Notes under the pieces: model-generated
Told to the model about the DNA's origin: nothing
Seen by the model: the letters and a program-made list of their open reading frames with translations, nothing else
The model's database searches: none
In this document: positions 35,920 to 47,180 of the stretch, one piece after another
How the letters are laid out: each line of letters begins with the position of its first letter
How positions within the stretch are numbered: the first letter of the stretch is position 1
Translations under genes and position numbers: made by a program
NCBI GenBank assembly: GCA_034440575.1
Contig: JAOTOL010001220.1
Coordinates: 173,501-237,500, forward strand
Source: Imbricaverruca yamaguchii
Lineage: Eukaryota; Arthropoda; Thecostraca; Neoverrucidae
DNA length: 64,000 nucleotides
Direction: 5' to 3'

Positions 35920-36509
35920 CTCGTGAACACGGCACAACTGAGCCACAGTAGGTGTAGCAGGTAACTAAGCCACTCGTGAACACGGCACAACTGAGGCACA
36001 GTAGGTGTAGAAGGTAACTAAGCCACTCGTGAACACGGCACAACTGAGGCACAGTAGGTGTAGCAGGTAACTAAGCCACTCATGAACACGGCACAACTGA
36101 GCCACAGTAGGTGTAGAGGGTAACTAAGCCACTCATGAACACGGCACAAATGAGGCGCAGTAGGTGTAGCAGGTAACTAAGCCACTCATGAACACGGCAC
36201 AGCTGAGCCACAGTAGGTGTAGCAGGTAACTAAGCCACTCGTGAACACGGCACAACTGAGGCGCAGTAGGTGTAGCAGGTAACTAAGCCACTCATGAACA
36301 CGGCACAGCTGAGCCACAGTAGGTGTAGAAGGTAACTAACCCACTCGTGAACACGGCACAAATGAGGCGCAGTAGGTGTAGCAATAACTAGGCCACTCAT
36401 GAACACGGCACAAATGAGGCGCAGTAGGTGTAGCAGATAACTAGGCCACTCATGAACACGGCACAGCTGAGCCACAGTAGGTGTAGCAGGTAGCCACAGT
36501 AGGTGTAGC
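35920..36509. repeat. 53-bp minisatellite, about 11 copies
   Basis: The unit is CTCGTGAACACGGCACAACT, then GAGCCACAGTAGGTGTAGCA and GGTAACTAAGCCA. The period is 53 bp (35921, 35974 and so on). Variants swap GAGCCAC with GAGGCGC and CTCGTG with CTCATG. It ends abruptly 35 bp before the 62-bp array. Confidence 0.95.
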
Positions 36510-36544
36510 CGCCGTTGTGGATCGACTGCAACATGCTGTCTCGT

Positions 36545-37175
36545 GGCAACATGTGGAGACAGGTGGCGGGTCACCAACAGAGGTGTCGCGCCGTTGTTGG
36601 AGGCGCGGCAACATGTGGAGACAGGTGGCGGGTCACCAACAAGGTGTCGCGCCGTTGTGGGAGGCGGGCAACTCGTGAGACAGGTGCGGGTCACAAAGGT
36701 GTCGCGCCGTTGTGGGGCGCGGCAACATGTGAGGACAGGTGGCGGGTCACCAACAGAGGTGTCGCGCCGTTGTTGGAGGCGCGGCAACATGTGGAGACAG
36801 GTAGCGGGTCACCAACAGAGGTGTCGCGCCGTAGTGGGAGGCGTGGCAACATGTGGAGACGGTGGCGGCAACAGTGCTTGTGGGCGCGTGGCAACATGTG
36901 GAGACAGGTGGCGGGTCACCAACAGAGGTGTCGCGCCGTTGTGGGAGGCGCGGCAACATGTGGAGACAGGTGGCGGGTCACCAACAGAGGTGTCGCGCCG
37001 TAGTGGGAGGCGCGGCAACATGTGGAGACAGGTGGCGGGTCACCAACAGAGGTGTCGCGCCGTTGTGGGAGGCGCGGCAACATGTGGAGACAGGTGGCGG
37101 GTCACCAACAGAGGTGTCGCGCCGTAGTGGGAGGCGCGGCAACATGTGGAGACAGGTGGCGGGTCACCAACAGAA
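36545..37175. repeat. 62-bp minisatellite, about 10 copies
   Basis: The unit is GGCAACATGTGGAGACAGGT, then GGCGGGTCACCAACAGAGGT and GTCGCGCCGTTGTGGGAGGCGC. Several units carry internal deletions (for example near 36670 and 36860). ORFs in three frames on each strand are by-products of the 62-bp period. Confidence 0.95.
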
Positions 37176-37254
37176 GGGTGGGGCGCCGATGCGGGAGACG
37201 CGATACCGCCACTAAACTCATCCTTTTGGAAAAAAAGAAAGGTACGCATGTCTG

Positions 37255-37345
37255 ACGTTACTTCATCGCGCCACCTCAGTACTCCATCGCACCACATTAC
37301 TACTTCATCACACCTCGCACAATACCACTACTCCAACGCACCACA
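37255..37345. repeat. short degenerate CACCAC-type repeat
   Basis: ACTCCATCGCACCACATTAC is repeated in degenerate form three to four times at about 26-bp spacing. Confidence 0.6.
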
Positions 37346-37597
37346 TCACTACTACACAGCAGGGCAATATTAGTTATCGTTGAATGTTTTTCTACCTTTC
37401 GGTGACATCCTTGAATCCATTGCTATGGGACTTTTATCAGGCTTTCGAGGAGTTTCTGGAGTCGGAGGTCGATGTGAAGCGATTCATGCCGCTCCTACCC
37501 GCCACCCACCTGACCCCTGGTCGTATTGTACTGCAAGTGGTGCCGAGGAGATAAGCGCACTGCGCTAAGTGTATCCGACACTGGTGAGCAACTAGAG

Positions 37598-38317
37598 ATG
37601 GAGTACACGCATGCCGGATTCCACATTCACATCATTGATAGTGCAACAGGCCTGGACTTTTCCGGGCTGTGCGGCCTGTCGTTAGAGAAGCCTTCTATCC
37701 CGGGGTCGGCACGTAGCTGGCCTGACCGTCCGATGCCAGCTGAGGTTAAACCAACACTACAGCAACGGAACTGTCAGCAAGTAGCGGAACTATCGTCGAA
37801 CTACCGTCTCAAGTACTCATCCGACGAGTGCCCGGCGAGGACACGAGGTGGCCCTTGCGAGACGTGCCATACATCGGCCCAGGTGTCGCATTGTCATTGT
37901 TCTCGTTTGTTTTTGACTGAATGTCATCAATCCATGGTTTTATTTGGTACTGCATCCATGAACCCTGTGAAGAATGGGGAAGAAGGCAAACTGCATGCTG
38001 TTCAGCAAGGAAAGTTTAGGAAGACAGGCACAAACTATGTCAAGAGGCAAGATTGCAGGCAGAAGGGCGCACCAAGTCCGCTAGCACATCCAGTCGTCTC
38101 TTCGACCCTCAGCATCCAAGTGGATGGGTGCAATCGCTCCATATATCTCTCCCATACGATTACCCTATGCTACAATCCAAGCATTCCCCCAGCTTCGGTC
38201 ATCATTTCCCTACCTGCTCTGATATTTAAGTTGACAATGAAAGCCAAAAATGTGCCAAATGCTGTTAATTCACATGACAATGCTCGCAAGTACAACAAAA
38301 AGGCACCTTTTGCATGA
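37598..38317 (+). CDS. unidentified 239-codon ORF
   Basis: ATG 37598 to a stop ending at 38317 is the longest non-repetitive ORF in the window apart from the LINE. The frame stays open a further 72 nt upstream of the ATG. The N-terminal part is mixed and moderately GC-rich (SATGLDFSGLCGLSLEKPSI). The middle is Cys/His-rich (GGPCETCHTSAQVSHCHC), and the end is Ser/Ile/Leu- and Lys-rich. No signal peptide, repeat or known domain is evident. The CxxC..HCHC cluster might bind metal. It could be an exon, a fragment of a transposon gene or chance. No splice site, promoter or partner exon supports it. Confidence 0.2.
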   Translation: MEYTHAGFHIHIIDSATGLDFSGLCGLSLEKPSIPGSARSWPDRPMPAEVKPTLQQRNCQQVAELSSNYRLKYSSDECPARTRGGPCETCHTSAQVSHCHCSRLFLTECHQSMVLFGTASMNPVKNGEEGKLHAVQQGKFRKTGTNYVKRQDCRQKGAPSPLAHPVVSSTLSIQVDGCNRSIYLSHTITLCYNPSIPPASVIISLPALIFKLTMKAKNVPNAVNSHDNARKYNKKAPFA

Positions 38318-38375
38318 GGTCTGTGCATCGGACCGGTTACATTGCATTGTGGCATTTAAGCCGCGAGTACTCATT

Positions 38376-38426
38376 TTCTTGCAATAGAACCTCCGCAATT
38401 GGATCACGGAGGTTTCATTGCAAGAA
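38376..38426. repeat. 51-nt near-perfect stem-loop
   Basis: TTCTTGCAATAGAACCTCCG and CGGAGGTTTCATTGCAAGAA pair at 18 of 20 positions around an 11-nt loop. The size is at the low end for a microRNA precursor. Confidence 0.7.
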
Positions 38427-39183
38427 TCCTTCCTCCGTAATCCTTCCCCAGTCTCAGTTTGCATCTTGGCCACAGGAATGTTCCAGTGGCCTTGTGACGG
38501 CGTAATGTGGTCAAGTTATAACATATAGTCACGCACGTTTTGTGGCCCGCCAAGTCAAACTGACAGCCAGTAGGAGGTGGTGTCCATAACCGGGATCATG
38601 CCTTCACAGCGCACTAAAACAGAAGTTGTTTTGTCATCCGAGTGAATGTGTGCGATCGCATGCCTGTATGATGTTGCAGTCAGCTTAGCATTGTGTTCGT
38701 TTACTGAAAACCACTCAGGCAGCAATGGGGACATTTCAATGACAACAAAAAGGCCTACTGGTAGCCAACGGGGACTGCTAGTTGAACCAGAAGTTGATGT
38801 ACCGGGAGCGACACTGAGCTTCTCAGCAGGTTTTGCGCGTGTTAGGTCACGGCTGGTGGGACCTCATGCACCTACGGGCTGTCGCGTCCTGTGGTAACGG
38901 GTGGTGAAACCACATGGGACCACAAGTGCACAGATATGAGCAATTGTGTTCACGGAGATGAGCACGCGGGTGTTTACTCAAAGTAATATGATGCATGCCT
39001 TCATCAAAGATGCGCTAAAGCCCCTGTATGTTATGTAATATATTTTCTTTTATTGGATTTTATTGACGGTGCAATGATTCGTTTTTCTTTCTGGTCTTTA
39101 CTGGGCCGTTGATCGTCGATTGCAGTTATCGCATTAGTCACGCCAGCGCAGAGTGCCTCATTTTAGTAAACGTATAGTTGTAT
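38427..39183. other. no gene seen
   Basis: Unassigned DNA with only short ORFs. Confidence 0.4.
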
Positions 39184-39233
39184 ACATGTATGTATATGTG
39201 TATGCATATATGTATATATATGTATTTATATGC

Positions 39234-39271
<38 letters not shown>

Positions 39272-39280
39272 GCATATTTA
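39184..39280. repeat. imperfect (TATG)/(AT) microsatellite
   Basis: TATGTATATG-type low-complexity sequence. YIYI ORFs are artefacts. Confidence 0.9.
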
Positions 39281-40626
39281 TACTTGTACAGGGCCTTCGA
39301 AAATACAGTGGCCAAAAGCCGAGGAGTCCTTGCTGGTCAAAATGTGGGGCCCTTAGTAGGTAGGGGCCCTCTTCGAATGTTCGCTCCCGGGTATAAATCC
39401 TGACTACACCACTGTACGGATCAGGGACATTCCGCAAATGTTCGCATGCACCACATCAAACCTTAGTCTCAGGGCTGTCGACACTTCGTTGTTCAGAAGG
39501 TGGTGATGAATGAGGTCCGATCTCCCCGGCGTTTTTCTCCAGACAGTATTCTCATACTGTCTTGCCTAGCTGATCACGATGTTGTGTCATGAATTCGTCC
39601 ATCGGATGTTTTGCCATGTCTGAAATCCCCAATGACAGTAAACATATTGTCAAAAACAACACTTACCAGAGCGACGCTACCGCATCGGGCCAGACTGAGC
39701 CGATCGTGAGCAGAAGTGGACAAGATGACAGCGCTATAATACAAGCACGCTTAAGCAGATTTTCTGCCAGAACTTAATGCCGTTGCCGCCACGCCTTTGT
39801 CACCACATTCTCCGACCTAGCGATGTCTTTGCATGACAATATGTAAAAGATCATCATCATGAGTGCGGTTGTAGGTTCCATGGCTAGTGTTGGTGGTCTC
39901 AAGTTGTTTAGCTGGTATTTGGAAATCGGTTTTGCATAGTGAACACAAACCTAAATTGCTGAAGAGTTGTTATTCCAGGAAGAGACGTTCATGTTTCCAC
40001 ACCGATTTCTGCAATACTACGCTCTCCATACCAGCCCACGGACAAGTGTGTGAAGTGTGAATCTTCCTCAAGTGTGAATTTTCCTCGGCCTGCATTGGTT
40101 GTGGAAGCGTTGACACAACCGCCAGCGATGCAGTGGAAGCTTCCGTTCGACATAAAATGAAAAGTGATCATGCACTGCATGCTTGGGGTTGCTGCGCGTT
40201 TGGAATTCATTTTCTTGGCTATTCTGGGTGGCCGGATTTGACTGGCAGCCGTTCCACTCTGGCAATATCTGACATAAGTTGGGCTCGCTGCTTAGTTTAA
40301 CTCTCCGCTGACAATAATTATCGTCATTGTGGTGAACCAGTGGTGAAATTGGTGAGTGCAACTTTTGAAAATTGTCTCCCAGCCGCCCGTTCTGACCGGT
40401 GTCACTTCTGCAAGAACATGCGCCTTTTCAAAGCTGAATTACACCAGACGTGCCAATATACTCTACTTGTCCCCGGCCACACTCCACTGACACTTTCCTG
40501 GGGGAGCACAACAAGATTCTACATCACCCTGATTCCATCTCAGCTTTGCTACGTGCCTTCCAAGTCGGTTTTCACAGACGTCCATCGTCGGACCACTGTC
40601 AGCAGACATGCCTGTAAGTCGCTCAC
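39281..40626. other. possible transposon end (39285-39415); otherwise nothing recognised
   Basis: GTACAGGGCCTTCGAAAATA...GGGGCCCTCTTCGAATGTTC...CTGACTACACCACTG has the look of a DNA-transposon terminus and resembles 16856-16985. A donor-like CTG|GTAAGTG on the minus strand (about 39659) has an open 22-codon stretch upstream but no convincing acceptor. The 167-codon plus ORF at 40340-40843 has no recognisable domain. Confidence 0.25.
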
Positions 40627-40697
40627 CTGTGCTGGGTCAGCGGCGGGTACGGCTTGGCCCGGCTCGCTGTCGGAGACCAGCATTCGTCTCCACCTAG
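40627..40697 (-). CDS. candidate 71-bp internal exon, unknown protein
   Basis: On the minus strand the block lies between a plausible acceptor (CTGATACTTGCAG, AG at 40698-40699) and the donor CACAG|GTGAGC (intron from 40626 down). It is GC-rich against AT-richer flanks. Frame 0 is open and reads LGGDECWSPTASRAKPYPPL and TQH. A second frame is also open. The family is not recognised and there is no partner exon in view. It could be a chance pair of splice sites. Confidence 0.25.
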
Positions 40698-42035
40698 CTG
40701 CAAGTATCAGCATAGTATTTCCCATGCTGTGCTTTCAAGTGGGCAAGTCGCTAGCTTTCAACGTATCTCATTGTCAGGGTTTTTCCTCCGAAAAGCAAAT
40801 ATTGAAGCAATTCATAGATGAGGATATGAGCAGACCAATGTGAAAAATTACGTTTGTGGACCGAAAAAAATGTGTAGGGGCACACTGTATCCTTCGACCT
40901 CCTTCCAAATGCAAGTAAATATCCGGTCAGGTCACGAGGACATGACCCGAAACGTCTTGAGAGTGTATATATCCTAGGCCCTCTGAAGACGAAAATATTT
41001 ACTATCATGTAAAAACGACTAAATCCGGCTAATCACCAGACTGATATTTTTCCGAGGCTGCTTGAGGAAGCAACCCTGCTCCATTTCTGAAGCTGCTTCA
41101 GGAAGGCACGGTTGTTCATGTGGAGATCCGCTCGGATAGCGCTGTCCAGACTGTCCACAGACTCCTGCCGAGTCATCTGGTCCACGCAAACACGAAGGCA
41201 CCCAAACCAGGACTCGTTTGAAGCATGTTAATTGCCGGAATGTCTTGTTTTCCTGAATGCCATCTCCTAGAGATGCAGTTTTTAGCTGGTCGAGTTCCTT
41301 CCCAGTGATACACACTTAACGCCAAGTATTTGTGCGAGCCGATCATAATAAGATCAGCAATCACACAGAAGGCATTGCACTATCTGTCTAAATTTGTTTT
41401 CACCAGTCTGCCCAAAAATGCAATGTGAAAAACCGAAAAAAAACTCATGTCATCACCACGTGGGTAACCGGCTATAAATAGTTTTGAACATGCCAATACC
41501 TAAAATTGATTTCAGCCGGTTGAAAACAGCCTATATTCGCCAAACACCATGGGCGCTACATGACCAATGTAGTCGATGCACCCTAATAACTAACTAACTC
41601 ACCAAGCGCGCAAAACCAAGGGTGAGATCCTTGGGTGCTTTAAGCAAGAGAACTGCAGACGCATAGGAGAAATGGAAGGAAAGTGTAGGAAAGCAAAGAG
41701 ACATAGGGATATAGAGAGATAGAGAAGGGGAGAAAGAGAGAGGCATGAGTGAGAGAGTGAGGTAATGAGAGAGTGAGATAGTGAGAGAGAGAGGGGAGAG
41801 ATGGAGAAGAGAGAGAGAGAGAAAGAGGAAGGGAGTCAGCTACACAGAGACATCAAAGAATGAGTGATGGTGTTGCTCCGATGGTGCACAGAGTGATTTC
41901 ATCATAGCATGCACCATCATCATCTCCATCCCATCACACCAATACCATCAGCAAGCATCACCACGTGAGGGCAGTCAGCAAAACGAATGAAAATCACTGC
42001 ATACTTAGCGGGTTTGATGAGTGTTCAAGGAAGTC
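40698..42035. repeat. no gene; GA-rich low-complexity tract at about 41690-41830
   Basis: The first 1 kb holds only short unassigned ORFs. AGAGAGAGAG-rich purine sequence at 41690-41830 is followed by CATCATCATC-type words at 41905-41960. Confidence 0.45.
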
Positions 42036-42253
42036 TTAACACGCGCCCTGGAGGGGGGGGGGAAATCCGCCCACCCCTCTGGTTTTTCGTAAATAACTCC
42101 AGATTGTACTGGCCGATATACGCCATTGTTTGGGTATCTGTTTATAAATGACCGGTGCGTTGTTTAAAATACGAAAATTGAAAATCGACCGAAACTTTTT
42201 CGAGTTAGGGGTCACTAAAGTCAAAAACTTTTTTCAGTGCCAGACCACGAATA
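42036..42253 (+). mobile_element. TTAA-bordered modular repeat (family 1), A-module fragment
   Basis: It starts TTAACACGCGCCCTGGAGGG (TTAA 42036-42039), runs through CCGCCCACCCCTC.GG.TTTTCG and GACCGGTGCGTTGTTTAAA, and stops inside CAGTGCCAGACCACGAATAT. It is a third partial A module just left of the complete copy. Confidence 0.75.
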
Positions 42254-42365
42254 TCCTCCTCGGCTGCTACTGAAAGCCTGAAAACCAGGCCGAGCAACAT
42301 GGCAACAGCATGCTTGCCTTGGACGAAGCATTGATGACGCGCTTGTGGAGCGCATCTCTGTTTAT

Positions 42366-43662
42366 ACGGGTTTACACGCACCCTCGAGGTGGGGCGGGGG
42401 GGGGGGGGAAATCCACCCACAACTCCGGTTTTTCCTAAATAACTCCAGGTTTTACTCTCCAGATAACCCCAGAAAATGTTTTGAGTTAGGGGTCGTTAAA
42501 GTAAAAATAAATTTCAGCGCCAGACCACAAATATCGGCGCTCATGCGCTTTCCGTATATTGGCAAAAAAGCAGTGTTCCTGGCAAAAATAGCGACTGGTT
42601 TGGTGTGCATTGTTATGCTATATTGTTTCAAAGCCATGTCAGGTCACCGAGGTCAAGTCAGGTCAAGTTTATGATAGGTTAACACACGCCCTGGAGGGGG
42701 ATGACGAAATCCGGCCATCCCTCCGATTTTTGCGTACATAACTCCATGTTGTTCCGGCCTATATACGCCATTTTTTCCGTATCTACTTGGAAATTACCGG
42801 CGCATTGTTTAAAGTAAGAAAAAATGAAAATCGGCCGAAACCTTTTCAAGTTAGGGGCCGTTAAAGTAAAAACAATTCGCAGCGCCAGACCACAAAAATC
42901 GGCGCTGATGCACTTCCCGTATATTGGCATAAGGGAAACTGTTCTTGACAACACTAGCGACTTGTTTGATGCATTTTGTGATGCTATATAATTAAAAAGT
43001 CATGTTAGGTCGCCGAGGTCAAGTCAGGTCAAGTTCATGACAGGCTAATAGAACCAAACTTGGTCAACTGGAATGTTGTCAAAAATGCAAATGACTGTCA
43101 TGCGATTGATGTCACTTTGCATGTTACTCCCTACACATCCAGAAATCTACTGTTTGTCATTGTGTGCCTAAGCGTTTCCATACTTTATTCATGTATTTTA
43201 CTCCTTTCTTTGCGAAGTCGATTGTGCCGAACCGCCCAACGAAGCAGTCAGGTGGGCAGCCCGGTTCCGGTAACTGGAACATGTAATGACCTGCTAAAGT
43301 GCTCCTATATAGGTGACCTGAGGTCAAATAGCGGATCTGGCATCTGTATTGCATCATTGGTAATGTCCAAAACATCATTAATGCAAATTTTGGAGCGTTT
43401 AAACACCATCACAGCGATCCATAACAATGACAAGCCAAGCCACGCAAAACCAGAAAATGTTGCTACTTTGACCTCATTTGACCTTGAAGATACTGACCTA
43501 AGGTCATGAAATTTGAACACAATGGCGTTCACCATCGTGCCCATTCACCCTGCGAATTTTGTTGCTCTAGCCTCAGTAGGAGCCGAGATTGTTTGGGGCG
43601 GAATCCGCCCCTCCCCCCTCCAGTGCGCGTAATTTTCCGAGGCCCTCCAGGGCGCGTGTTAA
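42366..43662 (+). mobile_element. TTAA-bordered modular repeat (family 1), most complete A-A'-B copy, 1.3 kb
   Basis: Module A (42366-42678) begins TTTACACGCACCCTCGAGG. Module A' begins at TTAA 42679-42682 with CACACGCCCTGGAGG and runs to about 43048. Module B continues to CCTCCAGGGCGCGTGTTAA (TTAA 43659-43662). The 42679-43662 part alone (984 bp) is bounded by about 19-bp terminal inverted repeats next to TTAA, as in a piggyBac-type MITE. A and A' are diverged direct repeats sharing CAGCGCCAGACCACAAA.AT and CGTATATTGGCA. No intact transposase ORF. Confidence 0.8.
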
Positions 43663-44889
43663 TATGGATAAGACATGATGTCACGATTTGTGGTTACTGA
43701 TATCGATTAATTCTGCTGTATCTACCACGTGCGAAGGATCGACGGCTGCAGCTTGTAGCGAAGCATATGTGGATAGCCTTTGTGTTTTGCACTGCTTCGT
43801 GTGTTCATCGGTCGGCGCGCTCGGTGTTTTTCTCCGCGTCCCTTGAGCGTTCACTGAATCGATCACGGACAATCGATGCAATACTCTTGGTTTCTCCTAC
43901 GCAAAATGGCTTAGGATCGGTGCATGCTTGGCACGTCATTTGATAGCCACATTTTGTGTGTGGTATTTGCCCTTGACATCGGCAGTGCACGCGAAGCATT
44001 GCCTCTTTCCTCCTGGGCACGGTGGGGTGGTGTTGAGAGCGGAATGCCGCACCCATTGCGATAGGACTTTCCAACTTTTCCAGTGTATCCGGATAGGTAG
44101 TTCGAGCAACTTCAGGGCTGATTTTGTCTCGCGTGCTGGCTCGTCATCAATGCACAAAGGCTGGTGTAGGTAGAGTTGTCATTGTAATAGTATTTGTCCC
44201 GGGATGTTCTACCTTCGTCATCCCTCGCCTTTCAGCCATTATTTCAGCAGCTATGAGCTTTGTCCTCAACAGGTATGAGTATGGCTGGTTTACTTGGGCT
44301 GCTCGGGATGGTATGCGTAGAATGACCGGCACTGTCATTGGTACATAAATATGTGGCATATTGCCCGTTCATCGCTGTTGGAAGAAATAAAGGAAAATCT
44401 GATGATTTTGTGATGAGTTGCTGAGTTCCATTTTGAAAGTGGTAGGATGGATACAAAGATCATCAAATTAAAGTAGGTGTGGATATATTTATATTTATGT
44501 AGACTGATGCAAAAATATCATATTTTTACGGAATTGACAGAGTTGACTGGTCACCGAAAGTCTTGAGCATCATTGACTCAGTGACGCTCATGAAAATTAT
44601 AGCTGAGGAGGTGCGGTACTGCGCCCAAGACGAGGCCTTCTTGTCGTTTGCAATACTATTTGCCGAACCACCGAATGTTTTTACCTTAGCAGTGGCAAAG
44701 GAGCATCTGGATCTGTTCGTAGGACAGGCCAAGCTTTTTCAGTATCTCCCTTGTGCGACTTCATGAACTTCAGTATGACCGACATTGCATTTTTATAATA
44801 AATTTAATCAGAGTTATTGCTGGGGTGGCTTTATGAACCAGGGTTCTATTGCTAAGTAGAGCTTGTTGCGTGAACACTAGCGCCACTGC
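43663..44889. other. no gene supported
   Basis: ORFs on both strands at 43805-44360 (70-89 codons) overlap and show no domain. No splice-supported exon. Confidence 0.3.
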
Positions 44890-45123
44890 CCGATCCGTGA
44901 ATTCCAGTTCAACGGCAGAATTTTGACCGGAAGTTTAACGTGCATTCAACGCACCGACACGGCCGCCCGGTAGCTCGTCCCCTGCCTTATCGGGCCAGCT
45001 GCCACCTGACCCTCCCGGCCGGGGGCTAAACGCTAGCGCGCGAAGCGACTCGAACCCCGTGTTGTGAGGACAGGGGAGACCTCTACAGGACAGCACTCTA
45101 ACCAGCTGAGCTACCGGGGTGGC
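44890..45123 (-). mobile_element. tRNA-derived SINE (second family), minus strand
   Basis: On the minus strand the head reads CACCCCGGTAGCTCAGCTGG with TTAGAG (box A) and, about 55 nt on, GGGGTTCGAGTCG (box B). The intervening anticodon region is enlarged and cannot fold as a true tRNA. A GC-rich body follows (GCCCCCGGCCGGGAGGGTC). GGGGTGGCT occurs at both ends (44823-44831 and 45116-45124) and might be a duplication. The boundaries are approximate. Confidence 0.55.
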
Positions 45124-45651
45124 TAAACTTTGTCGGTATGCTCCTATGTAATTTCGGGTAGAAGATAGGACATGCTATTTTACTAGCTGGCAGCCTACGA
45201 GGGAAGGCGTTTTTTTAGCCTGTGGAAATAATCTTCAGTCTTCTTTAGATAGGCACATTAGAAGCTCAGGAATTGTTCTTTCCTAGGACTAAATGAGCTT
45301 ATCCAGTGGATCGCCACCGTGGGCCTCAGCGGTATGTTGGTCTTGTGGCTCGTCGGCAGCCCACACAGTTCAGCAGTACGTGACAGGTGGGTTTCCGTGC
45401 TCGTATTCATTTGTCAGACACTTCGTTTTTGTACACTGTGGACACATTTGTTGTAGCTATTTCTAGAAAATGCGCGGTATTATTCGGTACCCTTTCGACT
45501 GTCGAGGCGATGGAGGTTCCTTTTTATGCTCTACCTTGTATAAAACCATGCAGTCCTTGCACTTGCCAGGACTTTTAATCACTATGCCTTCGCTTTTCCT
45601 ACTTCGGTAAGTGCCTTCAGGATGCCAGCGCTGTGGTTAGGTACTTTTGTG

Positions 45652-45722
45652 GCGTCGGTGGCTCAATGGTTAGCTGAGAGTCTGCCACGCCATGGGTACT
45701 GGGTTCGATTCCTGGCGATGCG
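45652..45722 (+). mobile_element. tRNA-Gly(GCC)-like SINE head or tRNA pseudogene
   Basis: GCGTCGGTGGCTCAATGG (acceptor and D arm), TGCCACGCCATGG (anticodon-loop region with GCC) and GGGTTCGATTCCTGG (T arm, box B), closed by CGATGC pairing with GCGTCG. It resembles animal tRNA-Gly(GCC) but has an extra T in the D-loop, a weak anticodon stem and no clean 7-bp acceptor. The sequence after it (CCTGCCAGGGTGGGGGACAG) may be the SINE body, reaching to about 45820. Confidence 0.5.
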
Positions 45723-47165
45723 CGCCCTTCCTGCCAGGGTGGGGGACAGATGACGTCACCCGCCTCCACTGCTGAATGCGTCGCAAGGCTGCAATCCAGT
45801 CCAGCTACTACATTGGCAAGGTAAGTTCTGAACGTGTTTCTAACCTCTTCCTCTAGATTGTGTAATAAAGTCACTTTTCTTGCTTTAGCAGCAGGGGTCA
45901 TATTTGTATCGGAATCCCTGAAGCGCGGTGTCAGGGTTTCATAAGAGCCCAGCTTACTTGCGAGTTGAGAGATAGCACCACTATGGACGTCATCCCACAC
46001 CTAATATCAGTCTTCGTGTTTTGCATTCTTGAATCTGCACTCTTGGATCGTATTCGCCTCGTCTATTTTAGGTTTCCCTTTGAGAATGAAGGTTGCTCTT
46101 TCAATTTCCATTTCCACTTGTTCCATTGTTTCCCCGTTGAGTTCCCAAGAGAGAGCACACGTAGAGCGATGCTTAGTACACGGGGAATTGTCTAGATCCG
46201 TGCGTCTTGCCTTTGTACGTTCGGAACTGCATATATGTTACCTGAAGCGCCTAAATGTAAAGTCATACACGCAATGCTCTGCAACTCCGCGTCTTATTTC
46301 TACACCATGCAGAACACACGAGCATAGCAAAGCATCAAACTGCCTTATTTCGTCTGCAGGTGTGCCGTTGTTCGATAGCGTCAAGCCAATTACATCTGGC
46401 AACGCTAGCAATGCTACGCTCCTGCAGTGTGTTCAAATTGGACGCTGTAGGTGGAAAGCATTACTTACAGAACAAATTACATCCTAACCAAAGTCAAAGA
46501 AGTAAGTGCATTATGATTGCGCACACCTGCCGCGAACAGTCTTCAGTTACTGCATGCCTGGCTTCGATGTGATACCCAGTTGTACACAGGCCTGGAATGG
46601 CGTGATGGAAATGCATATAGGCCCGATGTATATAATTTCAGTAACATCTTCGACGGTAGCATTAGAAGACATGATACCACTGACGCACAACCGAAAATGA
46701 ACTTGGACACACCGTACCTCTGTCATGTCGCCATGTATGATTCAAAGGCACAATTTTGACTCACCGTGCTGCTGGCATGTTGCCATCTATGATCCAAAGC
46801 CACATCTACTTGTCGAACGGTACACTGCTGATCAAGAACAGACATGCTGGCACTGCTGCATGCATCGGCTTGCCTGGGCGATCTGGAAGGTTTGCACGTT
46901 TCGGAAGAGTTTCGCCCGCAAGTATGTAGTAAATGCAATGACTTCTTGTCCGTTCGTCCCTCCACTCTGTTGAATGCCTCTTGATACATACTTTATTGAT
47001 TTCGTTACCTCATCCATTCATGACATCTTGGTTGATGCTCTATCGACCGTTTATTCGCGCACGTTTTCTATCCGCACATGGCATCTCACTAGTGTTAAGC
47101 GCTTGGACTCTCAAACCAGAAATGCTTCTGCAGGGAAGGCATCTCTATCATCTAATTGACTTATT
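45723..47165. other. no gene supported
   Basis: Overlapping ORFs up to 152 codons (46029-46487 plus) have no recognisable domains. A donor-like GCAAG|GTAAGT at 45820 follows possible SINE sequence and has no matching exon. Confidence 0.3.
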
Positions 47166-47180
47166 GAGAAGCTTACCTAG
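47166..47180. repeat. target-site duplication, left copy (SINE at 47181-47346)
   Basis: GAGAAGCTTACCTAG, repeated exactly at 47347-47361. Confidence 0.95.

Noticed and set aside
35920..37175. CRISPR-like array
   Set aside because: Repeats are contiguous with no unique spacers and the DNA is eukaryotic; these are minisatellites.
36230..37297. Long ORFs on both strands through the 53- and 62-bp arrays
   Set aside because: Same peptide in shifted frames on both strands; a property of stop-free repeat units, not of a protein gene.
39659..39730. Minus-strand exon before a GTAAGTG donor
   Set aside because: Open frame of only about 22 codons and no persuasive acceptor; the opposite strand is equally open.
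45652..45722. Functional tRNA-Gly gene
   Set aside because: Anticodon stem is weak, the D-loop has an insertion and the acceptor stem is imperfect; better explained as a SINE head or pseudogene.
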